DNA from: Rubrobacter sp.
Lineage (GTDB): Bacteria > Actinomycetota > Rubrobacteria > Rubrobacterales > Rubrobacteraceae
DNA length: 5,592 bases
Reading direction: 5' to 3'
Assembly (NCBI GenBank): GCA_016781705.1
Contig: JADDPV010000170.1
Coordinates: 1 to 5,592 of the forward strand
Of the stretch, positions 1 to 5,592 are shown in pieces. Each line of letters begins with the position of its first letter. Position 1 is the stretch's first letter. A model generated the notes under the pieces. It was not told the origin of the DNA and searched no databases. It was given only the letters and a program-made list of their open reading frames with translations. A program made the translations under genes and the position numbers.

Positions 1-642
1 CTAAGACATCTGCTGTGCCGGCTCGAGGCGCCGCGTTGCTTGCGCTCTGCTGTCGCGAACCAGCGCATAGCCGCACGATGCGAAGGCCAGGAAGATCGGC
101 GCCGAGAAAAGGTGTGCGATGATCGGCACCGCGGATGCGACCGGTATGAAGAGCACACTGGCTATGAACAGCAGCCCTATCCAACGGGGCAAGACCTTTG
201 CACGCACGATGCTGATGCCGAGCAAGAGCAAACCGATCAGAATCATCGGGAATATAAGCATCATGAACCCAGGATCCGGTAGTCCGGTCTCGATCAGCGC
301 GCGTCCTTCCGACGTTGCGGCGATCTTCGGCATGATGAAGCCGTAGTTCGCCGTCATAACGACATCAGCAAAAAGCAACCCGACAAAGGTCAGAACGAAG
401 CCGATCAACCCGAGAACACCGGCCCATTCGGCCAGGCGAGCATACAGCCCCGGCAGACCCATAATTACGAGCAGCGCCCCAACCATCAGCAGCCTGACGA
501 ACATGACGGACGGCGTGTTCGTGATGTCGGCGAGCTCGCTCGCCTGCCGAACCGCATTGTGCCCCACGACCGCGACGATGGCGAGTATAGCGCCTAAAAG
601 CAAGCCCAACCCGCTCAACCGGAACAACGTTGACGACGACAT
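1..642 (-). CDS. Small polytopic membrane protein (membrane protein 1), paralogue of the 3597-4226 gene
   Basis: A complete 213-residue protein whose TAG stop is the first three bases of the window. About six hydrophobic segments are visible, at roughly residues 8-27, 45-65, 72-97, 124-146, 152-172 and 174-195, followed by a short basic, polar C-terminal tail. This indicates an integral cytoplasmic-membrane protein without a soluble domain. The ATG is supported by AAAGGAGG at 649-656, six bases upstream. It is collinear with the protein at 3597-4226: both begin MSSS, share LPGLYAR / IPGLQAR near residue 65, an E-x-AG-x-LG-x-x-GF stretch just after it, and VRAKVLPR / LRARVYPR near residue 148. 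I see no catalytic motif and cannot name a family. It lies 170 bp downstream of the response regulator, so it may be a regulated target or an accessory membrane component of that system; this is inference from position. Confidence 0.85.
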   Translation of the reverse strand: MSSSTLFRLSGLGLLLGAILAIVAVVGHNAVRQASELADITNTPSVMFVRLLMVGALLVIMGLPGLYARLAEWAGVLGLIGFVLTFVGLLFADVVMTANYGFIMPKIAATSEGRALIETGLPDPGFMMLIFPMILIGLLLLGISIVRAKVLPRWIGLLFIASVLFIPVASAVPIIAHLFSAPIFLAFASCGYALVRDSRAQATRRLEPAQQMS

Positions 643-648
643 CGTCTA

Positions 649-656
649 CCTCCTTT
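649..656 (-). promoter_or_regulatory. Ribosome binding site of membrane protein 1
   Basis: On the minus strand this reads AAAGGAGG, a near-perfect Shine-Dalgarno sequence six bases before the ATG at 642. It fixes the start codon of membrane protein 1. Confidence 0.8.
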
Positions 657-684
657 GCAGAGATCTTCTGCTCTAGCTTTTCGC

Positions 685-701
685 TCGGGCACCGTGCCCG
701 A
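685..701. promoter_or_regulatory. Perfect 17-bp dyad upstream of membrane protein 1 (candidate operator)
   Basis: TCGGGCAC and GTGCCCGA form a perfect 8-bp inverted repeat around a single central C. It lies 43-59 bp upstream of the membrane protein 1 start. Half-sites this close with a one-base centre suit binding by a dimeric regulator. As RNA it could also fold into a 6-bp stem with a 5-base loop, but no T-run follows on either strand, so a terminator is unlikely. The binding protein is unknown; the adjacent LuxR-type regulator is an obvious candidate by position only. Confidence 0.4.
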
Positions 702-729
702 ATCACCTGCAACCACTCTACGTGGAGGG

Positions 730-785
730 TTTCCCGGGAGGTAGGGGACACTTTCCCGATCTGGTCGGGCAATTTTTCCCGGGAA
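730..785. repeat. Three TTTCCCG direct repeats at 22-23 bp spacing
   Basis: TTTCCCG occurs at 730-736, 752-758 and 775-781, with start-to-start distances of 22 and 23 bp, close to two turns of B-DNA. The outer two copies extend into the palindromes TTCCCGGGAG and TTCCCGGGAA. All lie in the 170-bp gap between the response regulator and membrane protein 1. Same-face spacing is typical of cooperative regulator sites, so these may be binding sites for the adjacent regulator; this is inference from spacing and position. Confidence 0.4.
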
Positions 786-812
786 CATCGGATCAATGAG
801 AAGGCTTCTGTC

Positions 813-1463
813 CTAACCCAGTCCGGCTTCCCTGGCACGGACGATAGCCTGCGCCCTATCTGCGACCTGGAGCTTGGTGAGGATATTGGAGACGTAGTTG
901 CGCACCGTCTTGGGACTGAGGTACAGGCGGTCGGCGATCTCGGGGTTCTTTAACCCTTGCGCGATGAGGTCGAGGATCTCGCGCTCCCTATCGGAGAGTT
1001 TGGGGAAGACCTGCGGCGGGGCGGACGGGCGGACGTTCTCAAAGTAGTCGGCGAGCCGGGCGGCGACCTTGGGACTGAAGATGGCCTCGCCGCCTCCGAC
1101 CGCCTGTATGGCACGGAGCATCTCCTGGTAGTTGGCGCCTTTGAGGACGTAGCCGCGGGCGCCGGCGCGCATCGCCTGAAAGACGGTGGCGTCGTCCTCG
1201 AACATGGTGACGACCAGCACGCGCACGTGAGGGCTCTCGGAGACTATGCGACGGGTGGCCTCTATGCCGCCCATGCCCGGCATCTGCACGTCCATGAGTA
1301 CGAGGTCGGGTTGTAGCTCTGCGGTGAGTGCTACGGCTTCCTCCCCGGTGGTAGCCTCGCCGGCGAGCTCGCCGTCGGGAGACGATGCCAAGAGAGCCTG
1401 GATCCCGTCGCGGAACATCGGGTGATCGTCGGCGACCAGAACGCGCAGGGGTTCCACCGTCAT
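813..1463 (-). CDS. NarL/LuxR-family response regulator (REC + HTH)
   Basis: A DNA-binding response regulator of 216 residues, normal for the NarL/FixJ class. The receiver domain spans about residues 6-122. Its acidic pocket is D12 D13, the phosphoacceptor is D58 in LVLMDVQMPG, the switch residue is T86 and the conserved lysine is K108 in YVLKG. The LuxR-type HTH spans about residues 155-216: LSDREREILDLIAQG, then NPEIADRLYLSPKTVRNYVSNILTKLQV. The ATG at 1463 is chosen because the receiver domain starts right after it. The frame stays open 73 codons further upstream, but there it is an arginine-rich shadow of the kinase gene. The start overlaps the kinase stop as ATGA, with a GGAGGGAGG stretch just before it, so translation is probably coupled. 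It should be phosphorylated by the kinase encoded at 1460-3540. Which promoters it binds cannot be read directly, but repeats and a dyad lie just downstream. Confidence 0.95.
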   Translation of the reverse strand: MTVEPLRVLVADDHPMFRDGIQALLASSPDGELAGEATTGEEAVALTAELQPDLVLMDVQMPGMGGIEATRRIVSESPHVRVLVVTMFEDDATVFQAMRAGARGYVLKGANYQEMLRAIQAVGGGEAIFSPKVAARLADYFENVRPSAPPQVFPKLSDREREILDLIAQGLKNPEIADRLYLSPKTVRNYVSNILTKLQVADRAQAIVRAREAGLG

Positions 1464-3540
1464 CCTCCCTCCGCGCGTTCTCCGGACAGGGGAAGACGGG
1501 CCACGACGCGGGTGCCGCCGGAAGGTGCGGGCTCGATCTTGCACTCTCCGCCGAGCTCTTCGGCGCGCTCGCGCATGGAATGCAGGCCCACGCCCGCTCT
1601 GCGGCCCTCCGGCAGGCCGATGCCATCGTCCGAAACCTCCAGCTCCAGCACGCCGTCCTCCGATGAGAAGCGAACGAGGCACGAGGTTGCCTTTGCGTGG
1701 CGTACTACGTTGGTCACCGCCTCCTGCGCGATGCGGTAGGCGGCGACCTCCACGGCGGCGGGCAAAGGCGGTAACTCTGCCGGCGCCTCGACCGAGATAC
1801 CGAAAGCATCCGTCGCATACCGTGCGGTAGCCTCCCGTATCGCTCCGACGAGCCCTAGCTCGTCGAGGGCGGGCGGACGCAGATCGTGGACCAGGCGCCT
1901 TACCTCGGAGAGCGCCGCCTCCGTGTCGGCTTCGAGCTCCGAGAGCAGGGCGTCGGCGGCGGCGGGGTCGCGGGGGTAAAGGGAGCGGGCCGAGCCTGCC
2001 TTGAGCGTCTGGGCGGCGAGCCGGGGCCCCAGGCCGTCGTGCAGGTCGCGCCGGAGACGGCGACGCTCCTCCTCGCGGGCGGAGACGAGTTGCTCGCGAG
2101 AGCGTTGCAGGTCAGCGGTGAGCCTGACGGCGTGGGCCGTGACCCCGGCCTGACGGGAGAGGTCCTCCAGCAGCCGCTTGTCCGAGGGCGAGAACGACTC
2201 CCCGGGCGAGCGCGGTGCGAGGATGAGCTGGCCCACCGTATCCGACTGGTAGGCAAGCGGCAGGACGACGGGCTCCTGTGGCGGGGTTCCGTACTCGGCG
2301 GCCCGGACGAACTCGCCGTTCTGCTTGAGCGTGATCGCCGAGTAGGGCAACTTCAGCGCCCCGGCGACCGTCTCGACGATGGTCGAGAGCGCGGCTTCGG
2401 GAGCGAGGGTGGCCTCCAGGCGCTCTCCGAGGCGCGAGATGACCGCGTAGGGCTCGTCCCTCTCGCCGTACATCAGGCGGTTCACCCCACGCTGCAAGCG
2501 GTCGCGCAGTGGGGCGAACAGAACGGCAACGACGCCGGTGGCGACGAGGGAGATCCAGAGGTTGCCGCCGGTGCGGAACATCGCGCCCAGGTAGCCGACG
2601 ACCAGCACGTAGAGCCCTACGACGCACACCGTGAGCACACCGTAGACGAGGGTGCGGTTGATGAGGAGGTCGATGTCGTAGAGGCGGTACTTGAGGACGG
2701 CGATGCCGATGGCGACGGGCACCGTCAGGAAACCAACCAGTACGGGTATCCGGCTGAGCAGGGATTCCCCTGCCGCTTCGGAGATGGACGAGATGATGAT
2801 GCCTACCGTGAGCACCGCTACGGCGTAGGCCACCCACTTGAGCTGCTGGCGCTCTTCTCCGCTCGAACGGAACAACCGCACAAAGAGAGCGACTGCGGCC
2901 GACAGGGCGAATACCCCTAAGAGGAAGGTCGAGACGGAGCCGGTTGTGCTCAAGAGCGCTGCGGTGCCCTCGATGCCAAACGGGTTCTCGACCGGGGGGA
3001 AATTCGAAGGAAGACCCCAGAGCGGACCCGGCATGAAAGCTAACGAAGCCGCCGACAGGCAAACGTCGTAGGCGGCGAGCCAGATCGCAACACGCCAGAG
3101 GGTGGACGACGGGCGCCCGTGGGGGAAGAGAAGGATCGCGAACATTATCAGAGAACCACTGGGCACCCACAGCCAGGAGAAGAGCCAGGCCATCACCACT
3201 CCTCCAGGTAAGGAGACGCGGTCCGTGAAGAGCACATAAGCGCTGTACTCGCTCGCGAACGCGGTCAGGCCGAAGAGAAGCCCCGCGACGGTCAGCAGCC
3301 AGCCTATAGGGTTCTCCGGTCGGCACGAGGCCACGAGGGCGCCAACGGTCGAAAACCCGAGGGCGGCGACGACCACGTTGGTCGCATAGGGGGAGCTGAC
3401 TGGGTCGGCCACAGAACGATTCGCGTGAGAAGCAGGGCGCCGAGCGCCGCCAGCGCAACGGAGAGCATCCACACGGACCAGGCTAGCCGCGGCGCGGCGC
3501 GCGTACTCAACGTCCGTGTGGATGCCTTCTCGTAGACCAC
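1460..3540 (-). CDS. Membrane sensor histidine kinase (multi-TM, GAF, HisKA_3, HATPase_c), frameshifted near the N-terminus
   Basis: Sensor kinase of a two-component system. Nearly all of it is one frame ending at the TGA at 1460-1462, but its natural start is a GTG at 3540 in another frame. The join is a run of five C (minus strand) at 3389-3393; one extra C would give an unbroken protein of about 693 residues. Restored order: transmembrane helix at about 24-44; further hydrophobic helices to about residue 345, including RPENPIGWLL and YRLYDIDLLINRTLVYG; a GAF-like region at about 360-470; a HisKA_3 dimerisation/phosphoacceptor segment with RRDLHDGLGP, the phosphorylated histidine being about residue 501; then an HATPase_c domain with N-box QEAVTNVVRHAKA, G1 DDGIG and G2 GVGLHSM. 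All catalytic motifs are intact. Its stop overlaps the regulator start by four bases. The in-frame ATG at 3472 gives a non-hydrophobic leader (DALRCAGGARRPASH) and is unlikely to be used. The break may be a sequencing error or a real mutation. Confidence 0.88.
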
Positions 3541-3546
3541 CCCTGG

Positions 3547-3553
3547 TCCTTCC
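3547..3553 (-). promoter_or_regulatory. Ribosome binding site supporting the GTG start of the sensor kinase at 3540
   Basis: The minus strand reads GGAAGGA, six bases before the GTG at 3540. Together with the hydrophobic helix that follows in that frame, it argues that the kinase begins here and not at the ATG at 3472. Confidence 0.6.
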
Positions 3554-3554
3554 G

Positions 3555-3579
3555 CGGGTCCGGCCGTAGCCGGGACCCG
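3555..3579 (-). other. GC-rich hairpin with a UACG tetraloop between membrane protein 2 and the kinase
   Basis: Within the 56-bp gap, the minus-strand transcript can pair CGGGUCC with GGACCCG. After one bulged C it can pair GGC with GCC, closing a UACG tetraloop, a member of the very stable UNCG class, on a C-G pair. The stem ends only a few bases before the kinase ribosome binding site. No T-run follows, so it is not a standard Rho-independent terminator. It could act as an mRNA processing or stability element, or could limit read-through and translation of the kinase. Confidence 0.4.
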
Positions 3580-3596
3580 TTAGCTCGCACCGAATT

Positions 3597-4226
3597 CTAC
3601 TCCGTTCCCTCGATTACCTCACCGGCGCGGTTTGCTTGGCCGGCTCGGCACTTTCCCGACCAGAGCGCGTAACCCAGCCAGGTCAGGGCCACGCCCAGGA
3701 CAAGAGCGGAGCCGGCCAACTGGCCAACGATGGGTATGATCGCGCCGACGATGAGAAGGCCGGCGGCCACTCGGGGGTAGACCCGGGCGCGCAGCATGGA
3801 CATGCCGAACAGCACCCAGCCCAATGTAAAGAGCAAGAAGGGCAGCATGAATTCTGCCATCAGCAGCGCCGTCGGCTCATCGATGAGCTCGGGGGCCTCG
3901 ACCGCCACGGCGGGCGCGATGAAGGCCTGGCCCCAGAAATGGGCCATCAGCAGCGCCGTGCCCACGAAGGCAACCAGGAAACCCGCCCAACCAAGGCGAC
4001 CCGCCGCCTCCGACTGGCGCGCTTGCAACCCGGGTATCCCCTCCAAGAGCAGCAGCGTGGCGAGCATCAACAGCGCGTGGTAGAGGGCGTACGCACTGGT
4101 GGCTGTGCTCCCGCTTAGGTTATCGAAGTCGACGATGAACGGGCTCATCAGGTTGGTGATGACGATTAGCGCCCCGCCCAACATCGTGGTGGGCCCTCCC
4201 CACCGGATCAAGTCCGAAGACGACAT
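3597..4226 (-). CDS. Small polytopic membrane protein (membrane protein 2), paralogue of the 1-642 gene
   Basis: A 209-residue integral membrane protein with about six hydrophobic segments, at roughly residues 12-32, 45-65, 75-97, 120-145, 151-168 and 171-189, followed by a polar tail ending in VIEGTE. The ATG at 4226 is preferred over the in-frame ATG at 4280. AAAGGAG sits seven bases before 4226, and the extra 18 residues would be polar (MPRRVSSARQTNEERSLL). The resulting MSSS start also matches the paralogue at 1-642. Shared landmarks are IPGLQAR at about 64-70, EAAGRLGWAGF after it, and LRARVYPRV at about 145-153. It ends 56 bp before the sensor kinase, with which it may be co-transcribed. 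An acidic loop (VEAPELIDEPTA, about 109-120) separates two helices. No enzymatic motif is visible and I cannot assign a function. Confidence 0.85.
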   Translation of the reverse strand: MSSSDLIRWGGPTTMLGGALIVITNLMSPFIVDFDNLSGSTATSAYALYHALLMLATLLLLEGIPGLQARQSEAAGRLGWAGFLVAFVGTALLMAHFWGQAFIAPAVAVEAPELIDEPTALLMAEFMLPFLLFTLGWVLFGMSMLRARVYPRVAAGLLIVGAIIPIVGQLAGSALVLGVALTWLGYALWSGKCRAGQANRAGEVIEGTE

Positions 4227-4233
4227 TAGCAAG

Positions 4234-4240
4234 CTCCTTT
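4234..4240 (-). promoter_or_regulatory. Ribosome binding site deciding the start of membrane protein 2
   Basis: AAAGGAG on the minus strand lies seven bases upstream of the ATG at 4226. It favours this start over the in-frame ATG at 4280. Confidence 0.75.
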
Positions 4241-4473
4241 CTTCGTTCGTTTGCCTTGCTGAAGAGACTCTACGAGGCATGGCGTCCCACCGTCATGAGC
4301 CTAGTGTCCCGAACTCTGTCCCCTTGTGGTTAGGACATCGGCGGGACATCGGGGCGTGCTCATCGTCGGCGGCCGAAAGACCGGGGATCTCTGCGCTGGG
4401 AGACATGGATCGGCTCTGTGAGAGGAGTGATGAAGCTTGTCGTACTACCGGAAGGTGACGCTTACGGTCTAGC
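4241..4473. other. Non-coding gap between membrane protein 2 and the regulator remnant
   Basis: I see no convincing gene here. It should contain the promoter of membrane protein 2, but no strong -35/-10 pair can be picked out. TAGAGT (minus strand, within 4267-4274) about 41 bp before the start is a weak -10 candidate. The only clear internal structure is the 11-bp tandem repeat at 4333-4354. Confidence 0.5.
4333..4354. repeat. 11-bp tandem repeat, GGACATCGGCG / GGACATCGGGG
   Basis: Two adjacent 11-bp units differ at one position; the spacing is about one helical turn. The core CGGGACATCGG at 4342-4352 closely matches CGGGAACATCGG at 780-791, which is in the corresponding gap downstream of the intact response regulator. 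It may be a regulator half-site pair or a trace of the cassette duplication. Confidence 0.4.
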
Positions 4474-4650
4474 CTAACCGCCATCGCGTCCGAGACCGAC
4501 TTCTCGGGCGCGGATTATGGCCTGGGTGCGGTCGGCTACCTTGGAGCTTGGTGAAGAACATGTGCCCTGGTAGATGAAGGCCTTGCACCCCAGCCGCAGG
4601 ACCTTGGCACATTGATAGCTTGATTCACATCGCCCATGTGTAATGATCAC
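4474..4650 (-). pseudogene. Degraded LuxR-family response regulator remnant
   Basis: The minus strand reads VADRTQAIIRAREVGLGRDGG then stop, against VADRAQAIVRAREAGLG then stop in the intact regulator at 813-1463. Just upstream, FFTKLQ (matching NILTKLQ) is present in another frame, displaced by one extra base, so the HTH end is broken. Further upstream, in the same frame as the tail, lies PVIITHG, then KVLRLGCKAFIYQG. This resembles the end of a receiver domain (VLVVTMF, then AMRAGARGYVLKG in the intact gene), with glutamine replacing the conserved lysine. If correct, about 80 codons between receiver and HTH have been deleted. The HTH-tail match is strong; the receiver part is tentative. The downstream neighbour is membrane protein 2, as the intact regulator is followed by membrane protein 1. 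The remnant is too short to function as a regulator. Confidence 0.65.
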
Positions 4651-4658
4651 TGGGTGTA

Positions 4659-5243
4659 TTGGATTCTAACGCCGCGGAGCTCCGCTGCCGTACAATTCTC
4701 CCGTTTTCATACGATGACCCCGAGGTCCACTCGATGATCGCCCTGACCGCGAACGAGAGGGACTGGGCCCTCCTCAAGCTCCTCTACGTCGGGGGCTTGA
4801 GGGTCGCCGAGGCCGTCTCCTTGAGGACGCGGGACCTCAAGGAGAGGGAAGGGGGCGGGCAGGTCTCCTTGTTTGGCAAGGGGGAGAAGAGCCGGGCGGT
4901 CCTCCTGCCCGAGGGCGTCTTCTCCGAGCTCCTGGCCCTCGCCGACCAGGACGATCCCGACGCGCCCGTCTTCCGGTCCCGCAAGAGGGGACAGGACGGG
5001 AAGAGGAGGGCCATCACGCCCAGGCAGGCCGAGAGGATCGTGAAGGCCGCGGCCCGGAGGGCGGGCGTGAAGGGGGAGGTCTCCCCCCACTGGATGAGGC
5101 ACGCCCACGCGAGCCACGCCCTTGATCGGGGCGCCAAGATCCACCTGGTCAAGGCGACCCTGGGCCACGCCTCGGTTGCGACCACGGGGCGCTATCTCCA
5201 CGCCCGGCCAGAGGAGTCCTCAGCGATGTACCTGGCCACATAG
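4659..5243 (+). CDS. Tyrosine recombinase/integrase catalytic domain, N-terminally truncated
   Basis: A phage-integrase/XerC-D-type catalytic domain with the full catalytic set: R48 (GGLRVAEA), K74 (FGKGEK), H144 and R147 (HWMRH), H170 (LGHAS) and nucleophile Y179 (TTGRYLHA). It would cut and rejoin DNA at specific sites through a 3'-phosphotyrosine link. At 194 residues it is much shorter than the roughly 300 usual for the family. The N-terminal SAM-like core-binding domain is missing, and recognisable similarity starts only around residues 12-25 (RTILP, then MIALTANERDWALLKLLY). The start is uncertain: a TTG at 4659 is possible, and the first ten or so residues appear to come from the neighbouring regulator remnant. 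It points towards that remnant's former upstream side, so it is probably a recombination leftover. It could still be expressed, but without its DNA-binding arm it is probably inactive. Confidence 0.8.
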   Translation: MDSNAAELRCRTILPFSYDDPEVHSMIALTANERDWALLKLLYVGGLRVAEAVSLRTRDLKEREGGGQVSLFGKGEKSRAVLLPEGVFSELLALADQDDPDAPVFRSRKRGQDGKRRAITPRQAERIVKAAARRAGVKGEVSPHWMRHAHASHALDRGAKIHLVKATLGHASVATTGRYLHARPEESSAMYLAT

Positions 5244-5394
5244 CTGCGAGGTGCCAGGGGCAGGCTCGGGGCAACCGGTCCGCGGTCGTCAGGGAGACCC
5301 TCAGAGGGCTCTCAGGGCCCGTAGGACCTCCGAGGGGGGTGGGTACGGGGGAAGGTGATCACGAAGGTTTAGGGCCGTCACGGCGGTCGAACCC
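5244..5394. other. Non-coding gap after the integrase with a possible hairpin
   Basis: No convincing gene is visible. GAGACCC and GGG-C-TCTC at 5294-5313 can form a seven-pair stem with one bulge and a five-base loop, about 50 bp after the integrase stop. No T-run follows, so it is at best a weak terminator. A perfect 11-bp dyad, GCCGT-C-ACGGC, lies at 5374-5384, just beyond the stop of the possible minus-strand gene at the right edge. Confidence 0.3.
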
Positions 5395-5592
5395 TCAAGC
5401 ACGACGATCAAGGAGTCGAATATTTATGCCGGGCCCCTGGATGTAGTGGTCGACCTGGACGGTCAGGACGGGGTTATGGACCATCCGGCGTCCCCATGGG
5501 ACCGGGGTATGCACGATCCCGAAAGCGCACCACGTAGAACCCTCCCTACCTTTATGTGTGTCGTCCAGGTACATATCCTGGTGACGCCCATG
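5395..5592 (-). CDS. Possible 3' end of an unrecognised gene entering from the right edge
   Basis: An open minus-strand frame runs from the window edge to a TGA at 5395-5397, giving 65 residues without a stop. The middle looks protein-like (VHTPVPWGRRMVHNPVLTVQ) and favours G/C at third codon positions. I recognise no family or motif. The opposite strand in the same codon phase is also open, so this could be chance in GC-rich DNA. Its only ATG inside the window (5574) has no well-spaced ribosome binding site, so if real it starts beyond the edge. Confidence 0.25.
   Translation of the reverse strand, partial: HGRHQDMYLDDTHKGREGSTWCAFGIVHTPVPWGRRMVHNPVLTVQVDHYIQGPGINIRLLDRRA

Noticed and set aside
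715..722. Shared CGTAGAGT octamer (also at 4267-4274) as a common -10 element
   Set aside because: It occurs once upstream of each membrane protein gene, but no acceptable -35 lies at the right distance in either case.
755..781. Rho-independent terminator on the plus strand (CCCGA / TCGGG stem followed by a T-run)
   Set aside because: The stem has only five base pairs and no plus-strand gene ends there. The sequence is better explained by the TTTCCCG repeats.
1886..2920. Long plus-strand open frame (344 codons) opposite the kinase gene
   Set aside because: It lies antisense to well-defined GAF, HisKA and HATPase motifs, its composition is biased to G, R, D and E, and it has no recognisable domain. 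It is a GC-rich shadow.
3386..3396. Programmed -1 frameshift at the five-C run
   Set aside because: The site (GCU CCC CCU) is not a canonical X-XXY-YYZ slippery heptamer, and no downstream stimulatory structure was identified. A simple indel explains it better.
2112..3458. Long minus-strand open frame (448 codons) inside the kinase gene
   Set aside because: It is the kinase gene read in another frame: arginine/proline-rich with no domains.
3304..3540. Separate 78-residue membrane protein upstream of the kinase
   Set aside because: Only its first 51 residues look real and they continue smoothly into the kinase after a one-base shift. The rest is nonsense in the wrong frame.
4626..4640. Inverted repeat CACAT-CGCCC-ATGTG with nearby TTGATT and TAATGA as an integrase promoter/operator
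   Set aside because: It falls inside the regulator remnant and the promoter spacing is only 15 bp, so chance is likely.
5122..5358. Plus-strand open frame overlapping the integrase 3' end
   Set aside because: It is mostly the integrase gene in another frame, and its tail beyond 5243 is low-complexity G/R-rich without a motif.
5383..5397. tRNA-like T-loop (GGGTTCGAC on the minus strand) as an attachment site
   Set aside because: The flanking bases do not pair as a T-arm and no other tRNA arms or CCA end are visible.

Overview
The window is high-GC bacterial DNA. It carries a LuxR/NarL-type two-component system flanked by two related small membrane proteins, with a broken mobile-element remnant at the right end. 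The sensor kinase motifs (an RPENPIGW segment, a YRLYDIDLLINRTLVYG segment, a HisKA_3-type DLHDGLGP box) and the integrase style suggest an actinobacterium, perhaps Rubrobacter-like. That placement is inferred from recalled family resemblance and was not tested by a search.

Layout, read along the minus strand from right to left. At 5395-5592 an unrecognised reading frame may enter from beyond the window edge. At 4659-5243 (plus strand) lies the catalytic half of a tyrosine recombinase without its N-terminal DNA-binding domain. At about 4474-4650 (minus) is a degraded response-regulator remnant, mainly the last helix and tail of a LuxR-type HTH. Next come membrane protein 2 (3597-4226), a sensor histidine kinase (1460-3540, frameshifted near its N-terminus), its response regulator (813-1463, overlapping the kinase by the ATGA tetranucleotide), and membrane protein 1 (1-642).

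The two membrane proteins are collinear paralogues, and each lies directly downstream of a response regulator, one intact and one a remnant. The simplest reading is that a kinase/regulator/membrane-protein cassette was tandemly duplicated. The upstream copy then lost its kinase and nearly all of its regulator at a junction now occupied by the integrase fragment. This is inference from gene order and visible similarity.

Functionally, the kinase probably senses a membrane or cytoplasmic (GAF) signal and phosphorylates Asp58 of the regulator, which then binds DNA through its HTH domain. The 170-bp gap between regulator and membrane protein 1 holds three TTTCCCG repeats at 22-23 bp intervals and a perfect 17-bp dyad. 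These are good candidates for regulator-controlled expression of the membrane protein.

I see no CRISPR array, RNA gene or complete insertion sequence. The most notable points are the duplicated cassette with its regulator remnant, the single-base frameshift in the kinase, and the helically phased repeats upstream of membrane protein 1.
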